This document shows positions 11,008-22,883 of a stretch of DNA of 64,000 nucleotides, in pieces. Location of the stretch: NCBI GenBank assembly GCA_026008535.1, contig BRKX01000014.1, forward strand, positions 43,778,506 to 43,842,505, given 5' to 3'. Position 1 is the first letter of the stretch. Every line of letters begins with the position of its first letter. The DNA is from Perilla frutescens (taxonomy: Eukaryota; Streptophyta; Magnoliopsida; Lamiales; Lamiaceae). Below the pieces are notes generated by a model. It searched no databases, was not told where the DNA came from, and worked only from the letters and a program-made list of their open reading frames with translations. Both the position numbers and the translations under genes were made by a program.

Positions 11008-11051
11008 ATACTAAGGTAAAACAGTAAATAGACAGAAAAGTGCGCTTACAG

Positions 11052-11069
11052 TCCCCGGCAACGGCGCCA
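11052..11069 (-). other. primer-binding site for tRNA-Asp
   Basis: Plus strand TCCCCGGCAACGGCGCCA equals the 3' end of plant tRNA-Asp, so the minus-strand transcript can pair with it. It lies five bases from the 5' LTR. A tRNA-Asp primer is characteristic of Athila-type elements. Confidence 0.92.
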
Positions 11070-11074
11070 ATTTT

Positions 11075-12660
11075 TGGCACACCGTCATTTTAGTGTGCAA
11101 AAATACACTTGCAGGCAAATAGTCCACAAATGCTTAATCTGCCCTCAACGGCTAGTATAGCTAATGAAGACGGATGTCGATCCCACGAGGAGTGTTTTAA
11201 CCTTCTGTCTTTTCTTAGTTTCAGTTTGGGTTTTCAGTGTCACTCTAAAAATCTTGCTAATAAACTTAAACTAACTAAATGCTGAAAAGGAAATCACAAG
11301 AGAAAGAATTAGTAATAAAAGTGTTCAAATCAAAGCATCAAGTCATTCGGTAGGTATGTGCAATCCCGGGCAAAACACATGTAATTACCACTACTACCCA
11401 TTGTGCCCACACTAGCAGAAAGGTAAAAAACCGAATCCCTATGGCCAAATATGGGTAATTGTCACTTTGAGGGTTAACCGGTTATAGGAAATGGATACGA
11501 TCGGCCACTCCCCAATCACTTCTTACATTATATCGTCTAGATGATACGATCGGCACCTAGGGACCTAACTATACAGGAACCTAAGGAGAGAATCACACAA
11601 AGGTTTTGCAGGTATAGCAGCTTTGAGGGCAAAAGCGACCCGATTCTAGTAGGTTTGACACGGTCTTGTGCCTGCATATACTACTCAATCTCAACTACCA
11701 AAGCTGTCACCCCCGGACTTGTTACTATGCGGGTATCGAGGCATGGGTCACCTATACACTCCCACGTAACTAACACTAGTACCAGTTAATCAGAAATGCG
11801 CGCTTTCATCTCCAACCACCCTTTACCTATGTCTAATTGAAAAACAAGTTAAGATTGTGAACCCTTAAGGCTTTAAAGTCCGATTACCTCATGCACATAT
11901 TCTACCCTTAGACCATTACCTTGACTTGAACAGTGGTTACTTAGCCACTAAACATAGAAACGAAAGTAAAAGAAATGATAAAAGACATCTTACTTGGAAA
12001 GAAAATAACTCGATTAACTTCTGGGCACAACCCCAGTTTTGCCAACAAAACAACTGAACTACCTTCTTGCAGGCAAACCGCCAGCTTCAGGCAGACAGAA
12101 TATCCAGCAACTAAACTAAGTACGAAAACAGTAAATTGTATCTGGAGATGCGAAAAAAAAAGGTGTCTGATATGAAAACAGATAAAAGTATTTATAGCAA
12201 ATGAATTAAGGCTTCACGCAGCCTAGATCTCACCCACGCAGGGGTTCTTGCACTCCTCCACTTCATTACTTCATGCTCAACGTTCTTCCTTGAATTTAGG
12301 AGGGATAGCAACAAACCCTAGCGTCTCCAACAGCTTTCTGATGTCCCCACTTCCTTCCCAACGTGTTTAGACTTCCCCAAGACTCGGAACTGACCGCCGC
12401 ATCACCACCACGTGCATATAGGAACTGTCCCGCGATTCTGTTGCGCAATTCTCGCAACAACTTTGACTGGGTCCTCGGCAGGCAAATCAGTCCTTTGTGC
12501 CCTCAGCATAATTAGCACCTGTCTGTGCCTATTGTGGTGGTTTTATGCCCTCAGCCTCCTGCAATCAGTTTTACCCCCAAAACTAGACTAGACTCTACAC
12601 TAAACACTTAAAAAGGGTGTAAAAAGATAAAGGAAAAAGCACGAATTTGAGTCTTCATCA
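11075..12660 (-). repeat. Athila-like 5' LTR
   Basis: 1586 bp, partner of 3610-5194. The minus-strand TATA-like CTATAAATAC at 12188-12197 would place transcription start a little downstream (lower coordinates). The outer end abuts the target-site duplication copy at 12661-12665. Confidence 0.95.
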
Positions 12661-12665
12661 GCCTC

Positions 12666-13620
12666 TATCTCTTTTTCTATCTCCAGTCCATTAAAGTCAT
12701 ATTGGGCTACAACAGGGATCTAGAAGAATATTAAATTGGCCTGCTAATTTATTTAATTTCCAATATCCAATAAACTTTGGATATTATTAAATAAATTAAG
12801 TATTATTTTTATTCCACTAAAGAAATAATACTGACCTACCAATTTAATACATATTTCTGAATATGCTTTCTCCTTTAGTCCAGCCATTCCCCGCGTTTAA
12901 GATATAATGCCCATTAATTAATTATGTAAGCTTCTGACAGCTATAATTAATTAATATCTTATCCTTGAGTAGTACCACACAAGCTTTACTCATGCACGGA
13001 ATAAATCCCATCTGCAGGGTTTCAGCATGAACTTGCATTTCCTCAAGGGGACACCATCAAACTGGCGCACCAGGACACGGTGCCCCTACATATTGCACAA
13101 CCCATCATAAGTGTAAATGTCACAACCCAAGATATCGAGATTATTGATCCTTATGAAAGAATCTCACCCTTTGATAAATCAAAGCTGCAAACACTACACG
13201 TATATGTCTGCCAATACATAGGGGTTAAGAACCCGAACTCTGTGGATTCTTATTCTCTCATTTAAGGTCAGAATAGAGAATAGAATCCTAAGTAGATCCT
13301 CCTCAATACACTTAACCGTGTATTAGAATAATCAGTTAGTCAAGACAAACTAACTATCAGATTATTCTACGGCGTACCGATAGCAGGTTCAGTGCCATCT
13401 AAACCGTGAGCCTTTTAATGCATTACAAGGAACCGATGATATGATCTAACCATGTGTTTACCCACACCATATCATCTACAATGTAAGTATAGTGAACATG
13501 CATATAAATATAACAATTTAAATGCAAACAGTGACTGCAATTGTATTCATTCTATATCATCATAAAACCATTATCAATAAAGTATACAAAAGACAAATCT
13601 TCTAGTATACAAAACCAACA
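12666..13620 (-). repeat. copia A 5' LTR, outer part
   Basis: Continues the LTR interrupted at 3609 and matches 15137-16091 of element B. It ends AAAACCAACA at 13620. The small frame at 13080-13265 has no support as a gene. Confidence 0.92.
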
Positions 13621-13629
13621 GTATCACAC

Positions 13630-13669
13630 CCGCCCGCGCGCGTATAAAAATGAGGGAGTGTGCGCGGGC
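13630..13669. other. GC-rich hairpin with TATAAAA in the loop
   Basis: CCCGCGCGCG pairs with GTGCGCGGG around a loop containing TATAAAAATGAGGGA. Two copies of the self-complementary GTGCGCAC follow at 13672-13679 and 13686-13693. This could be a promoter or a transposon end; nothing decides between them. Confidence 0.4.
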
Positions 13670-14039
13670 CTGTGCGCACTATGATGTGCGCACCTTTTAC
13701 GTGCACTATTTCTGTGTTTGGTCAAGATTATTGGCAGAAGTGTGTACAACATCTAATGTGTATCGACATCAACATAAAACCATTAAAATTCTTAAACATA
13801 CCGAAAAATAAATTTTAAAAATATTTATGCGCGTACTCCCGGGTCTACGATTCATGAATTGACATCGACAATCATAGAGACCACATTTTACTCTAATTGG
13901 ATTGAGGAATATTTATATTTTTATTTGTTTGCGTATAGATGAGGGACACTAATATTGTTTTATATCATTGAGGGGTTTTGGAGAGACAACACTTGCATAA
14001 ATGGGATCGAAGAATATGTGCATGTTTCACCGGGTGGTA

Positions 14040-14205
14040 TGATGTACTCTTAATTATTTGATGAAGTTGTAGGAATTGTTAGTGAAGATCCAATTCGATA
14101 GCAATTATTTTGACGCAACAAGTACCAGTCGTGCACGCAGACCACACCATTGCGGCATATGCCGTGGATCTGGTCATACTCGGACAACATGTCTAAACTG
14201 GCTAA
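14040..14205 (+). pseudogene. zinc-knuckle remnant, possibly MULE transposase C-terminus
   Basis: In one plus-strand frame a short stretch reads SRARRPHHCGICRGSGHTRTTC, with a CX2CX4HX4C knuckle at 14151-14192 preceded by Arg residues. Plant Mutator-like transposases often end with Arg-Arg followed by such a knuckle; retroelement Gag proteins carry one too. No catalytic part of a transposase is recognisable upstream, so this is at most a decayed tail. It lies between two copia insertions, so it may belong to older DNA they landed in. Confidence 0.4.
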
Positions 14206-14661
14206 CATAATTGTTATTTTTTTTATGTGGATTAACCTAATGTCTGTTGTATGGATTAACTTGAATGTTCTCTAAGCTTATTAAATTATTGGCCAGCTTT
14301 CTACACTCGGCAAAAGACATCGGCAATTTCATTTTTAACATCACCACTGAATCGGTTTGATTAATAATTATATCGGCGTTGATGTTATGCCATACAAAAT
14401 ATGTAATCATACCTACAAATAAAAAAACGTATGAAATGTTTAGATTATGCACCGATGTGTAAATAAAATAGGCGATGTACTTTACCGAACATGAAAGAAA
14501 TGCGTGCATAGTCAATGAGCACAACATTTTCGTGCAAGCTTTCTGCACTCGGTAAAGGGCATCTACAATTTCATTTTTAACATCGCCAGCGAATCGGTTT
14601 TATTAATAATTGTGTTAGGAAAAACAATCACGAAAAGGCTTCAATAAAGTTTTGATGAAAT

Positions 14662-16091
14662 TGTTGGAGTTTTTTCGAATTGAACCACCGCAGGATCTAA
14701 TTGGATACTCATTTAATCCTAATGTCATGCATATCATATTTTATGTGTTCATATGAAATTAATTAACACCGAGTTGAATTTATATGCATAGCAAATTCAG
14801 GTTCTAATAAAAGCAGAAACATAGAACTCGAAATTTACTTACAAATTCAAGACATGTTGCGGACAAGATTAATGGTCTAATATTGTTGTTGAATATAGGT
14901 ATGAACGGCGCCCCTTGCTCAGCTATTCGACTCTTTGATCTTCTGCTGTATTCCCGAACTGTGTTTAGATACAGGGTGGGCTGTATACTACTAAATAGGG
15001 TGTGAATACTATGGGAATCAAGAGAACACAAAAGAGGGGCTGAAATTACTTGTGTAATTTTCGGCCACCACCTCCTTAATATATAAGGGGGTGGTCGAAA
15101 ATTCACTCCCAAGCTCTAATGGGTTTGGACCTCTCACTCTTATTCTATCCCCAATCCACTTCAGTTATATTGTGCTACAACAGGGATCTAGAAGAATATT
15201 AAATTGGCCTGATAGATTTATTTAATTTCCAATATCCAATAAACTTAGGATATAACTAAATGCATCAAGTATTATTTTTATTCCACTAAAGAAATAATAC
15301 TGACCTATCAATTTAATACATATTTCTGAATATGCTTTCTTCTTTAGTTCAGCCATTCCCCATGTTTAAGATATAATGTTCATTAATTAATTATGTAAGC
15401 TTCTGATAGCTATAATTAATTAACTGCTTGTCTTTGAATAGTACCACACAAGATTTATCATATACGGAATAAATTCCACCTGCAGGGTTTCACATAAACT
15501 ATGTGCTTCCTCAAGGGACATCATCAACCAGGCGCACCAGGACACGGTGACCATACCTATTGCACGACACATCATATATGAATATGATACTACCCAAGAT
15601 ATCGAGTTTGTTGATCCTATCTGAGAATCTCACCCATTGATAAATCAAAGCAATATCACAACATGTATATGCTCGCTAATACATATGGCTTAAGAACCTG
15701 AACTCTGTGGATCTTTATTCTCTCACTTAAGGTCAGAACAGAGAATAGTATCCTATCGTGATCCTCCTCAATACACTAATCAGTGTACTAGAATAATCAG
15801 CTAGTCAAGATAAACTAACTATCAGATTATTCTACGGTATGTACCAATGGTAGGTTTAGGACCATCTAAGCTGTGAGCTTTTAACACCGTTCAAGGAAAC
15901 TGATGATATAATTTTTTCCGTGTGTGCATACTCACACACTATATCATCTATAATGCAAGTATATGGAACTGGTAAATATATTATAAATAAATGCACACAG
16001 TGACTACAATAATAATTCAATCTATATCATCAAAACATTGTAACATAGTATGTATACAAAAAGACAGGTCTTTTAGTATATAAAACTAACA
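14662..16091 (-). repeat. copia B 3' LTR (complete)
   Basis: 1430 bp, TGTTGGAG to AAACTAACA. Reference copy for delimiting the interrupted LTRs of A and C. It carries the TATA palindrome at 15068-15094. Confidence 0.93.
15068..15094 (-). promoter_or_regulatory. palindrome-centred TATA box of copia B 3' LTR
   Basis: CCACCTCCTTA around ATATATAAG then GGGGTGG: same inverted-repeat design as at 3543-3569, with several arm and centre bases different but pairing largely kept. Confidence 0.55.
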
Positions 16092-16102
16092 ATCTCCCAC
16101 TT
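16092..16102 (-). other. polypurine tract of copia B
   Basis: AAGTGGGAGAT on the minus strand, immediately before the 3' LTR; a standard copia plus-strand primer sequence. Confidence 0.85.
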
Positions 16103-16167
16103 ATACTTGAAGCATATCTTTCAAATATAAAACAAAACTGGCTTAAACTCTCCAACTAAACTAAATC

Positions 16168-19100
16168 TCAAAACAGAATCCCGGGTCTGCATCTTACTCC
16201 TATTTTCTCCATGTGACCATTGAAGATCTTGGCCGCCAGGCTCTTCTTGAATGGATCAGCCAGGTTGTCCTCCGTTCCAATCTTAACCACTGCCACATCT
16301 CCTCTCTTAACGATTTCTCGTATGAGATGGTACTTCCTTTCTATGTGTTTACTCACCTTATGTGATCTGGGTTCCTTCAAATTTACCACTATACCAGAGT
16401 TATCATAGTATATTGTGATGCTCTTTAGCAAATCAGAAACCATGCTCAAGTCCAATAAGATGATCCGGAGCCAGGCAGCTTCCTTTATAGCCTCAGAGAT
16501 AGCTACATATTCAACTTCCATGGTGGAATCAGCAATGCATTTCTGCTTTATGCTCCTCCATGCAATTGGCTCCACTTTCTAAGGTAAACACATAGCCTGA
16601 GGTAGATTTACTCTGATCTTTTTCGGCTTAAAAATCTAAGTCCGTGTAACCGAATGGTATAAAGCTATCAGCACAGTATACCAGCTTATAGTCTTGAGTC
16701 CTCTTCAGGTACTTGAGAATATTCTGTATTATAGTCTAGTGTCCTTGACTAGGGTTAGATTGGTATCTGCTTACCATGCCCACTGCATAACAGATATCAG
16801 GCCCAGTGCATAACATAACATATATGAGGCTTCCGACAGCCGAAGCATATGGTACTCCTTTCATCTCATCTATCTCGAACTGTGTTTGGGGACACATGTT
16901 CTTGGATAGATGAATTCCATGCCTAAAAGGTATAGAACCTTTCTTGGAATTTTGCATGCTAAACCTAGCTAGCACTGTATTGATATAAGTCACCCGAGAC
17001 AAGCACAACATCCTTTTCTGGTAATCTCGAATAATCTTGATGCTAAAGATATGTCCGGCTTCTCCCAGATCCTTCATATCAAACTGCTTGGACAGCCACA
17101 CCCTTATGTTTGATAATACTTTCTTACTGTTTCCAATAAGTAAGATATCATCAACATAAAGTACGAGGAAATCCACCACATATTCGTCATTCTTTTTGTA
17201 CACACAGCTCATATTCGAGCTTTGCACGAATCCATATGACTGGATAACCTCATCAAATTGGATGTTCCAAGATCTCGACGCCTGCTTGAGTCCATAAATG
17301 GATCTCTTGAGCTTGCACACTAGATGCTCTTGGCCTTTAGCAATGAAACCTTCTGGTTGCTTCATGTTGATATTTTCTTCAAGACTTCCTTTAAGGAAAG
17401 CTGTCTTGACATCCATCTGCTAAATCTCATAATCCAAATGAGCGGCAATAGACAAGAGAACTTGGATAGACTTATGCATAGTTACTAGCAAAAAGGTTTC
17501 CTCATAGTCGATCCCTTCTTTCTGAGTATACCCTTTCACCACCAGTCTTACCTTGAAGGTTTCAACCTTCTCGTCAGGTCCTCTCTTGAATTTGTAGACC
17601 CATTTGCATCCAATGGGTTTTACCCCATCAGGTGGTTCTACAAGCTCCTAGACTTGATTGTGATCCATAGATCCAATCTCAGATTTCATTGCAGATTTCC
17701 AAGAATTTGCATCTTTATCTTGGACTGCTTCGTCGTAGTTTCTAGGATCCAATTCATTCAGTCCTTCAGGGAAATCTGAAGATTCTCCCAAATTAATGAA
17801 TCTATCAGGTTGGCGTACAACCCTCCCACTGCGATGAGGTAATTCTTACACTTCTATGACACGTTGTGGACTAATCGATGGTTCCTCTTCTTGTACAGGA
17901 GGTGTTGATTTTGAATTCCCTTCTCGAAGCTCCTCAAGAATGATGATGCTCATGGGTTTGTGGTTTATTACATAGTCTTCTTATAGAAATCGGGCATTAA
18001 TGCTCACATTGACCTTCTGATCCTTAGGACTATAGAATAAACCTCCTTTTGTTCCCCTTGGATACCCAACAAATATCCTAACATCAGTACGTTGTGCCAG
18101 CTTATCAGCTTCCTTGTCCAACACGTGTGCTGGGCTACCCAAAATCGTAACATGAGCCAAATCGGGCTTTCATCCAGTCTATAGTTCTGTGGGCGTAGCA
18201 GAAACTGATTTAGATGGTACCAAGTTTAGAATGTAAGCTGCTGTTTCTAGGGAATATGCCCAGAATGAAATGGGAAACTCTGAATAGCTCATCATCGATC
18301 TAACCATCTCTAATAAAGTTCTGTTTCTTCTTTCCACCACACCGTTCTGCTACGGAGTGCCAGACGCAGTCAACTGGGATGTAATCCCATTCTCTGCCAA
18401 GTAGTCCAAAAATTCACTTGAGAGGTACTCACCACCACGATCAGAATGTAGTGACTTGATAATTTTGTCTGTACGTTTCTTTGCTTCCGTCCTAAATTCT
18501 TTGAAGGTTTCAAAGCATTCGGATTTACGACGTAACAGGTATATGTATCCATATCTTGAGTAATCATCAATGAATGTGACAAAGTGCTCCTACTCTCCTT
18601 TAGCTTGAACTGACATAGGGCCACATAAGTAAGAGTAAATCAAATCTAATACTTCTTTTGATCTATTCCCTTTTGACTTAAAGGGGCGCTTTATCGTCTT
18701 ACCTTCCAAATAAGATTCGCACAAGAGAAACAATTCCAAGACCAATGAAGATAGTGGTCCATCATTTATAAGCCTTTGTATCCTCTTAAGGTTAATATGA
18801 TCGAGCCTAAGATGCCAAAGATAGGTTTGATTCAATTCCAAAGGTTATTTTCTTTTATCAGGGTTTATGATCGATGTATTCAGTAATTGCGTTTACATAG
18901 TGTTTTGCATAGAATTATGAATATAAAGATGTCCATCCAATGTGCCATAATAGATAAAACGTTTACCACTAAAGATAACAACCTTGTTCACAAAAGAAAC
19001 AGAATATCCATTCAAAAACAACTTAGAAACATAAATAAGGTTCCACCTAAAATCCGGCACATAAAGACAATCTTTTAAAACTAAAGTTCTATCACTACTG

Positions 19101-20129
19101 AACGGTAAAATAATGTTTCCCACTGCAACAGCTGTCACTTTCATAACATTATCCATGTAGACGGTAATCTCATTCTCACTCAGCTGCCTTTTTACTAGGA
19201 ACCCCTGCAAAGACATGCAGACATGATCAGTAGCTCCAGTATCTACTACCCATGACTGGGTAGAACAAGTAGCTAAACATGTTTCTACAATGAGAGAGTA
19301 AGACGTACCCTTCTTCTTCCTTTTGTTAGGACACGCAGACTTTGAATGTCCCTACTGACTACACTTGAAGCACTTTGTTTTGGACTTGAAGTCTTCCGAA
19401 GGAACCTTGGCCTTGGCTTTCTTCACTTTTGGTTCCACATTTGCAGCTTTTTCCGGTACGTACCTATTCTTCTTGACACCAGAAAAAGATGTCCGGTTCT
19501 CAACTATGTGTGCCTCTGAGTTTTCTCTTTAAATAAGCTCGGCTACCTGAAGATCTATGAGCAGTTCTGATAAAGTAACATCTTTCTTTATCATGTTGAA
19601 GTTTAGCCTGAACTGCTCAAACTTCAGTGACAGACTATAAAGTACAATATCAATTTGAGACTCGGCGTCCACGTCACCACCTAGGGTCTTGATCTTCGAT
19701 AGGTAACCCATCATTTGGAGAATGTGATCCCTAACTGAAGTGGAATCTGACATTTTCGTGTTCATCAGATTCTTCATTGCCAAGTGCCATGCGGCCCATG
19801 CCGAGGGATTCTGGTGACCGAAGAGCTCTTTGAGATTGTAGTTTATGTCATAAGCAGTCTTCATCAACTGATGTTTGATGTTCCGGCACATTTGACATTG
19901 AAGCTAAAATGTAACAACGTGTCATCTCGTCAGCTCGAACCCACTTATCATAACCCGCTCTCTATGCTTCACTAGAATTCTCATCTGGCTTTTGGGGGCA
20001 TTCCTCCTCAAGTATGAATTTAAAACCCTCAGTAGTAAGGACAAGGTTTAAGTTTCGAAACCAATGATTATGGTTTTCACCAATGAGTTTGTTTTCTTTG
20101 AGAATTGAGGACGGGTTGGAGACTGTCAT
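16168..20129 (-). pseudogene. copia B gag-pol polyprotein, multiple stops and frameshifts
   Basis: Order from 20129 downward: Gag (start MTVSNPSSILKENK, broken at EA-stop and by a frameshift near 19890), zinc knuckle CFKC near 19370 (with a stop inside), protease VVDTGATDHVC near 19240, GAG-pre-integrase LNQTYLWHLRLDHIN near 18800, integrase core with LHSDRGGEYL near 18440 and the catalytic Glu region NGVVERRNRTL kept near 18340, RT (16736-17416 as the longest piece) with catalytic YVDD at 17147-17158, and RNase H (16168-16575; DSTMEVEYVA, LADPF). The gag-PR-INT-RT-RH order is diagnostic of copia. Several stops sit where relatives have Gln (CAG to TAG), for example before QNGVVE. It cannot encode a working polyprotein. 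Confidence 0.9.
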
Positions 20130-22340
20130 GACGATATAGAAATAACTAAAAAGTAAACATGCAGTACAGTCACAACCTTTGAGATAAAAGAACATATAAT
20201 TCAAAATCCTCAAAAAAATTATATGTAAATCCACCGATATTTTAAAAATGTTTCTTACAAGCCACAATAGTGTGGACGTTTATAAAATTCATTTGTAAAC
20301 AGGTTATTAGCCTTTAATTTACCTCCAGTCAAAGTTTCTTATGACAAGTAAATTAATAGTCGGTAACCACCACAGTCATGTATCATCTAATTAATAAGCC
20401 ACGATAGTGTGGACGTTTATTAATAAACTACACCTAAGTGTTTAACACCATTATCTTCACCCCAAAGATGCATGTTTTGAATTTCACTACTCCAGATGGA
20501 GGAGTCAGTTAGTTCTAACAGTACCTTACAGTTATCTATTAAGAAGTTTAATTTCTAGATATTCCAATGATATGACACATTCGATGTGGAGGAAGACCTA
20601 TTGTCAACGCGCATGCCCATCACTTTTTTAATAAACTAGATTAATGGAGACCGTTTGAGATTTCCACATACTTTGGTATGTATCTTTCTCACTTAGTTAT
20701 TTAAGATTGAGGTTTCGTTTTTATCCCATTTCAAAATATGCAAACATCACATAAAATGATAAACATACATTGCATGCTCAACAACATAACAAGCATAATA
20801 ATAAAACCAACTATCATGTCTTATATCTCATGTTGCTTCATGAGATAAAACTTGAAAAGACAACTCGGGAACTCCGGACATCAGCTGCCGCCGTTCACTC
20901 GACCACCTCGTCGAAACCCTAGCTCAAATTAAGGTTTCGGGGCGTGATCGGGATGACCTTTCTTTTAAGGGATGCTTCTCTTTCCTTTTTTAAGTGGATT
21001 TCCTATCCTTATTCAATACAGAATATCTATTCCAAAAGAAAAATCCTAATATATCTAGAATAACAAGGAAATAAAAAATACAACTCAATACTTAGTGATT
21101 TTCGAAAATCACTACTAGGGCTAACAATTTTAGTTTTTCTATTACATTAAAACAACATAATAAAATAAAATTCCTAGACCTAATCCATGAATTTTCTCAT
21201 GGATCAAAATCACGCAGCCAAACCGGCATACGACCCACATACATTCATCAACAAAATTAAAATCATACATCACATAATTAAAGGATCCATGATAGTTGGT
21301 ACCACCTACAAATAATTAACAGTCTACAAATACAACTATCACAATTACATGTTAAACATAAAATATCACATGATATCCATGCATGATAATTTTTGAAAAT
21401 TACATTTAAATAAATTAAAAATTTTGAAAATAACAAGATATAATTTGAAAATTAATTACAATTATCCACCAAATTAAATCTCATTATACTCGAAAATTAC
21501 CTTAAGAAAAAATTTGAAAGTTAATTAAAATTATCCACCAAATTTATATCTTAAATTTTCGAAAACCCTAATTAATTAAACTTGGAAATTTTGATATGGA
21601 TCAAAAATCTATTCCAATTAATTACTACGGGGATCGAAAATTGCCAAGAATTAAATTGGAAGTTTTGATCCTCTTCAAACACTTTCCAAATTTAAATCTA
21701 ATTTTCAAAACCCTAAATAATCTAAACTTGGAAATTTTGATATTAATCAAAAATCTATTCCAAATAATTATATGTGTGGATCGAAAATTTCAAGAATACA
21801 ATTATGGAAGTTTTGATCCTTTTCAAATACCTTCCAAAATTAAAATTCTATTTTCATTCCCTTTGTGATTAGAATTAGGTAAGTTTTGATATACACCAAA
21901 AATTACCTTAACCAATTCTAACACTCCATAATTTCGAACAATTCCATAGCATTTAGATAAGGAAATTTTGATGTGGATTAAAATTCTATTCTAAATCCAA
22001 ACACAAATTTTCGAAAATATTGGATCAAAATTAGGAAATTTCAAGAACATCAAATTTTGAAAATTTGATGCTCAAATTTTCGAATAGCTCATCAAATAAA
22101 TTTGAAAATTTTGATATCATCAAAAATCTATTCCAAACTTAATTTGATAATATTCGAAAATTTCATGAAATTACAAAGCTAGAATTTTCGGTTACATTAT
22201 AAAATTCATCCAAGCTTATATACAATAAAATGGAAATACATGAACTATTAAATCCGAAAATTCAGACATCATAAATTTATCATCAAATTTAAACATATAT
22301 TTTGAAAATATCCTAGGATTAATACTAGAGCAGTGGGAAA
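20130..22340 (-). other. copia B leader with AT-rich degenerate repeats
   Basis: Counterpart of the leader of A. The part at about 21380-22330 is made of the same TTCGAAAA, GGAAATTTTGAT and CATCAAAAATCTATTCC words. A diverged primer site (CTGGTATTAGAGTGGG on the minus strand) ends it at about 22340-22356. The plus-strand frame 21596-21868 is repeat translation. Confidence 0.7.
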
Positions 22341-22358
22341 ACCCACTCTAATACCAGT

Positions 22359-22883
22359 TGTTTGGGTTTTTTCGAATTGAACCACCGCATGATCTAATTG
22401 GATATTCATTTAATTCTAATGTCATGCATATCATATTATATGTGTTCATATGAAATTAGCTAACGCCGAGTTGAATTAACATGCATAGCAAATTCCGATT
22501 CTAATGAAAGCGGAAACATAGAACTCAAAATTTACTTACAAATTCAAGACGGGTTATGGACAAGATTAAAGATCTAATCTTGTTGTTGAATACACGTATG
22601 AACGGCGCCCACTGCTCAGCTATTCGACTCCTTGATCTTCTGTTGTATTCCCGGACTGTGTTTAAATATAGGGTGGGCTGTATACTACTAAACAGGATGT
22701 GAATACTATGGGCAAAAGAACACAAAAGAGGGGCTGAAATTACTTGTATAATTTTCGGCCACCACCTCCTTAATATATAAGGGGTGGCCGAAAATTCACT
22801 CCCAAGCCCTAATGGATTTTGGCCTCTCAAACTTGTTCTACAACAGAGATCTAGAAGAATATTAAATTGGCCTGATAGATTCG
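22359..22883 (-). repeat. copia B 5' LTR, truncated
   Basis: First 525 bp of the LTR (plus-strand reading), matching 14662-15214. It stops inside the word GGCCTGATAGATT and is followed at once by the interior of a CRM-type LTR. About 0.9 kb of LTR is missing. Confidence 0.88.

Larger units (their letters stand above)
3610..12660 (-). mobile_element. Athila-like LTR retrotransposon lacking pol (non-autonomous)
   Basis: A complete 9051-bp insertion: two LTRs of about 1585 bp, TG...CA ends, and target-site duplication GCCTC at 3605-3609 and 12661-12665. It sits in the 5' LTR of copia A. The minus-strand order is 5' LTR, tRNA-Asp primer site, gag (11007-9487), an inverted copy of the element's own 3' internal end (9508-8974), a large accessory ORF (8506-6380), polypurine tract, 3' LTR. 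Athila-type assignment rests on the tRNA-Asp primer site, the Gag sequence and the accessory protein. No protease, RT, RNase H or integrase can be found, so movement would need enzymes from a full relative. By eye the LTRs differ at about twenty positions, so it is young. Confidence 0.9.
1..13620 (-). mobile_element. Ty1/copia element A (5' part; runs off left edge)
   Basis: Minus-strand copia element. In element order it shows a 5' LTR (13620 back to 3140, interrupted by an Athila-like insertion), a primer-binding site, a leader of about 2.5 kb and the start of gag, which continues past base 1. Elements B and C share the same LTR, leader and gag, so this is a multi-copy family. Without the insertion its LTR is about 1.43 kb, the same as B (1430 bp) and C (about 1415 bp). 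The 3' LTR and the rest of pol lie outside the window. The lineage within copia is not assigned. Confidence 0.9.
13621..14661. other. spacer between copia A and B
   Basis: About 1 kb that is neither element. It holds a GC-rich hairpin at the left, a zinc-knuckle coding remnant (14040-14205) and a diverged 75-bp direct repeat (14295-14370 and 14537-14611). The 103-codon minus-strand frame at 14237-14548 spans most of that repeat and resembles no family I know. Confidence 0.5.
14662..22883 (-). mobile_element. Ty1/copia element B (decayed, right LTR truncated)
   Basis: Same family as A and C. Plus-strand order: 3' LTR 14662-16091, polypurine tract, RNase H, RT, integrase, protease, gag, leader, decayed primer site, partial 5' LTR 22359-22883. 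The left flank GAAAT would be one target-site copy; the other is lost because the 5' LTR is cut at 22883 and joined directly to element D. It is the only full copia coding order in the window. Confidence 0.9.
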
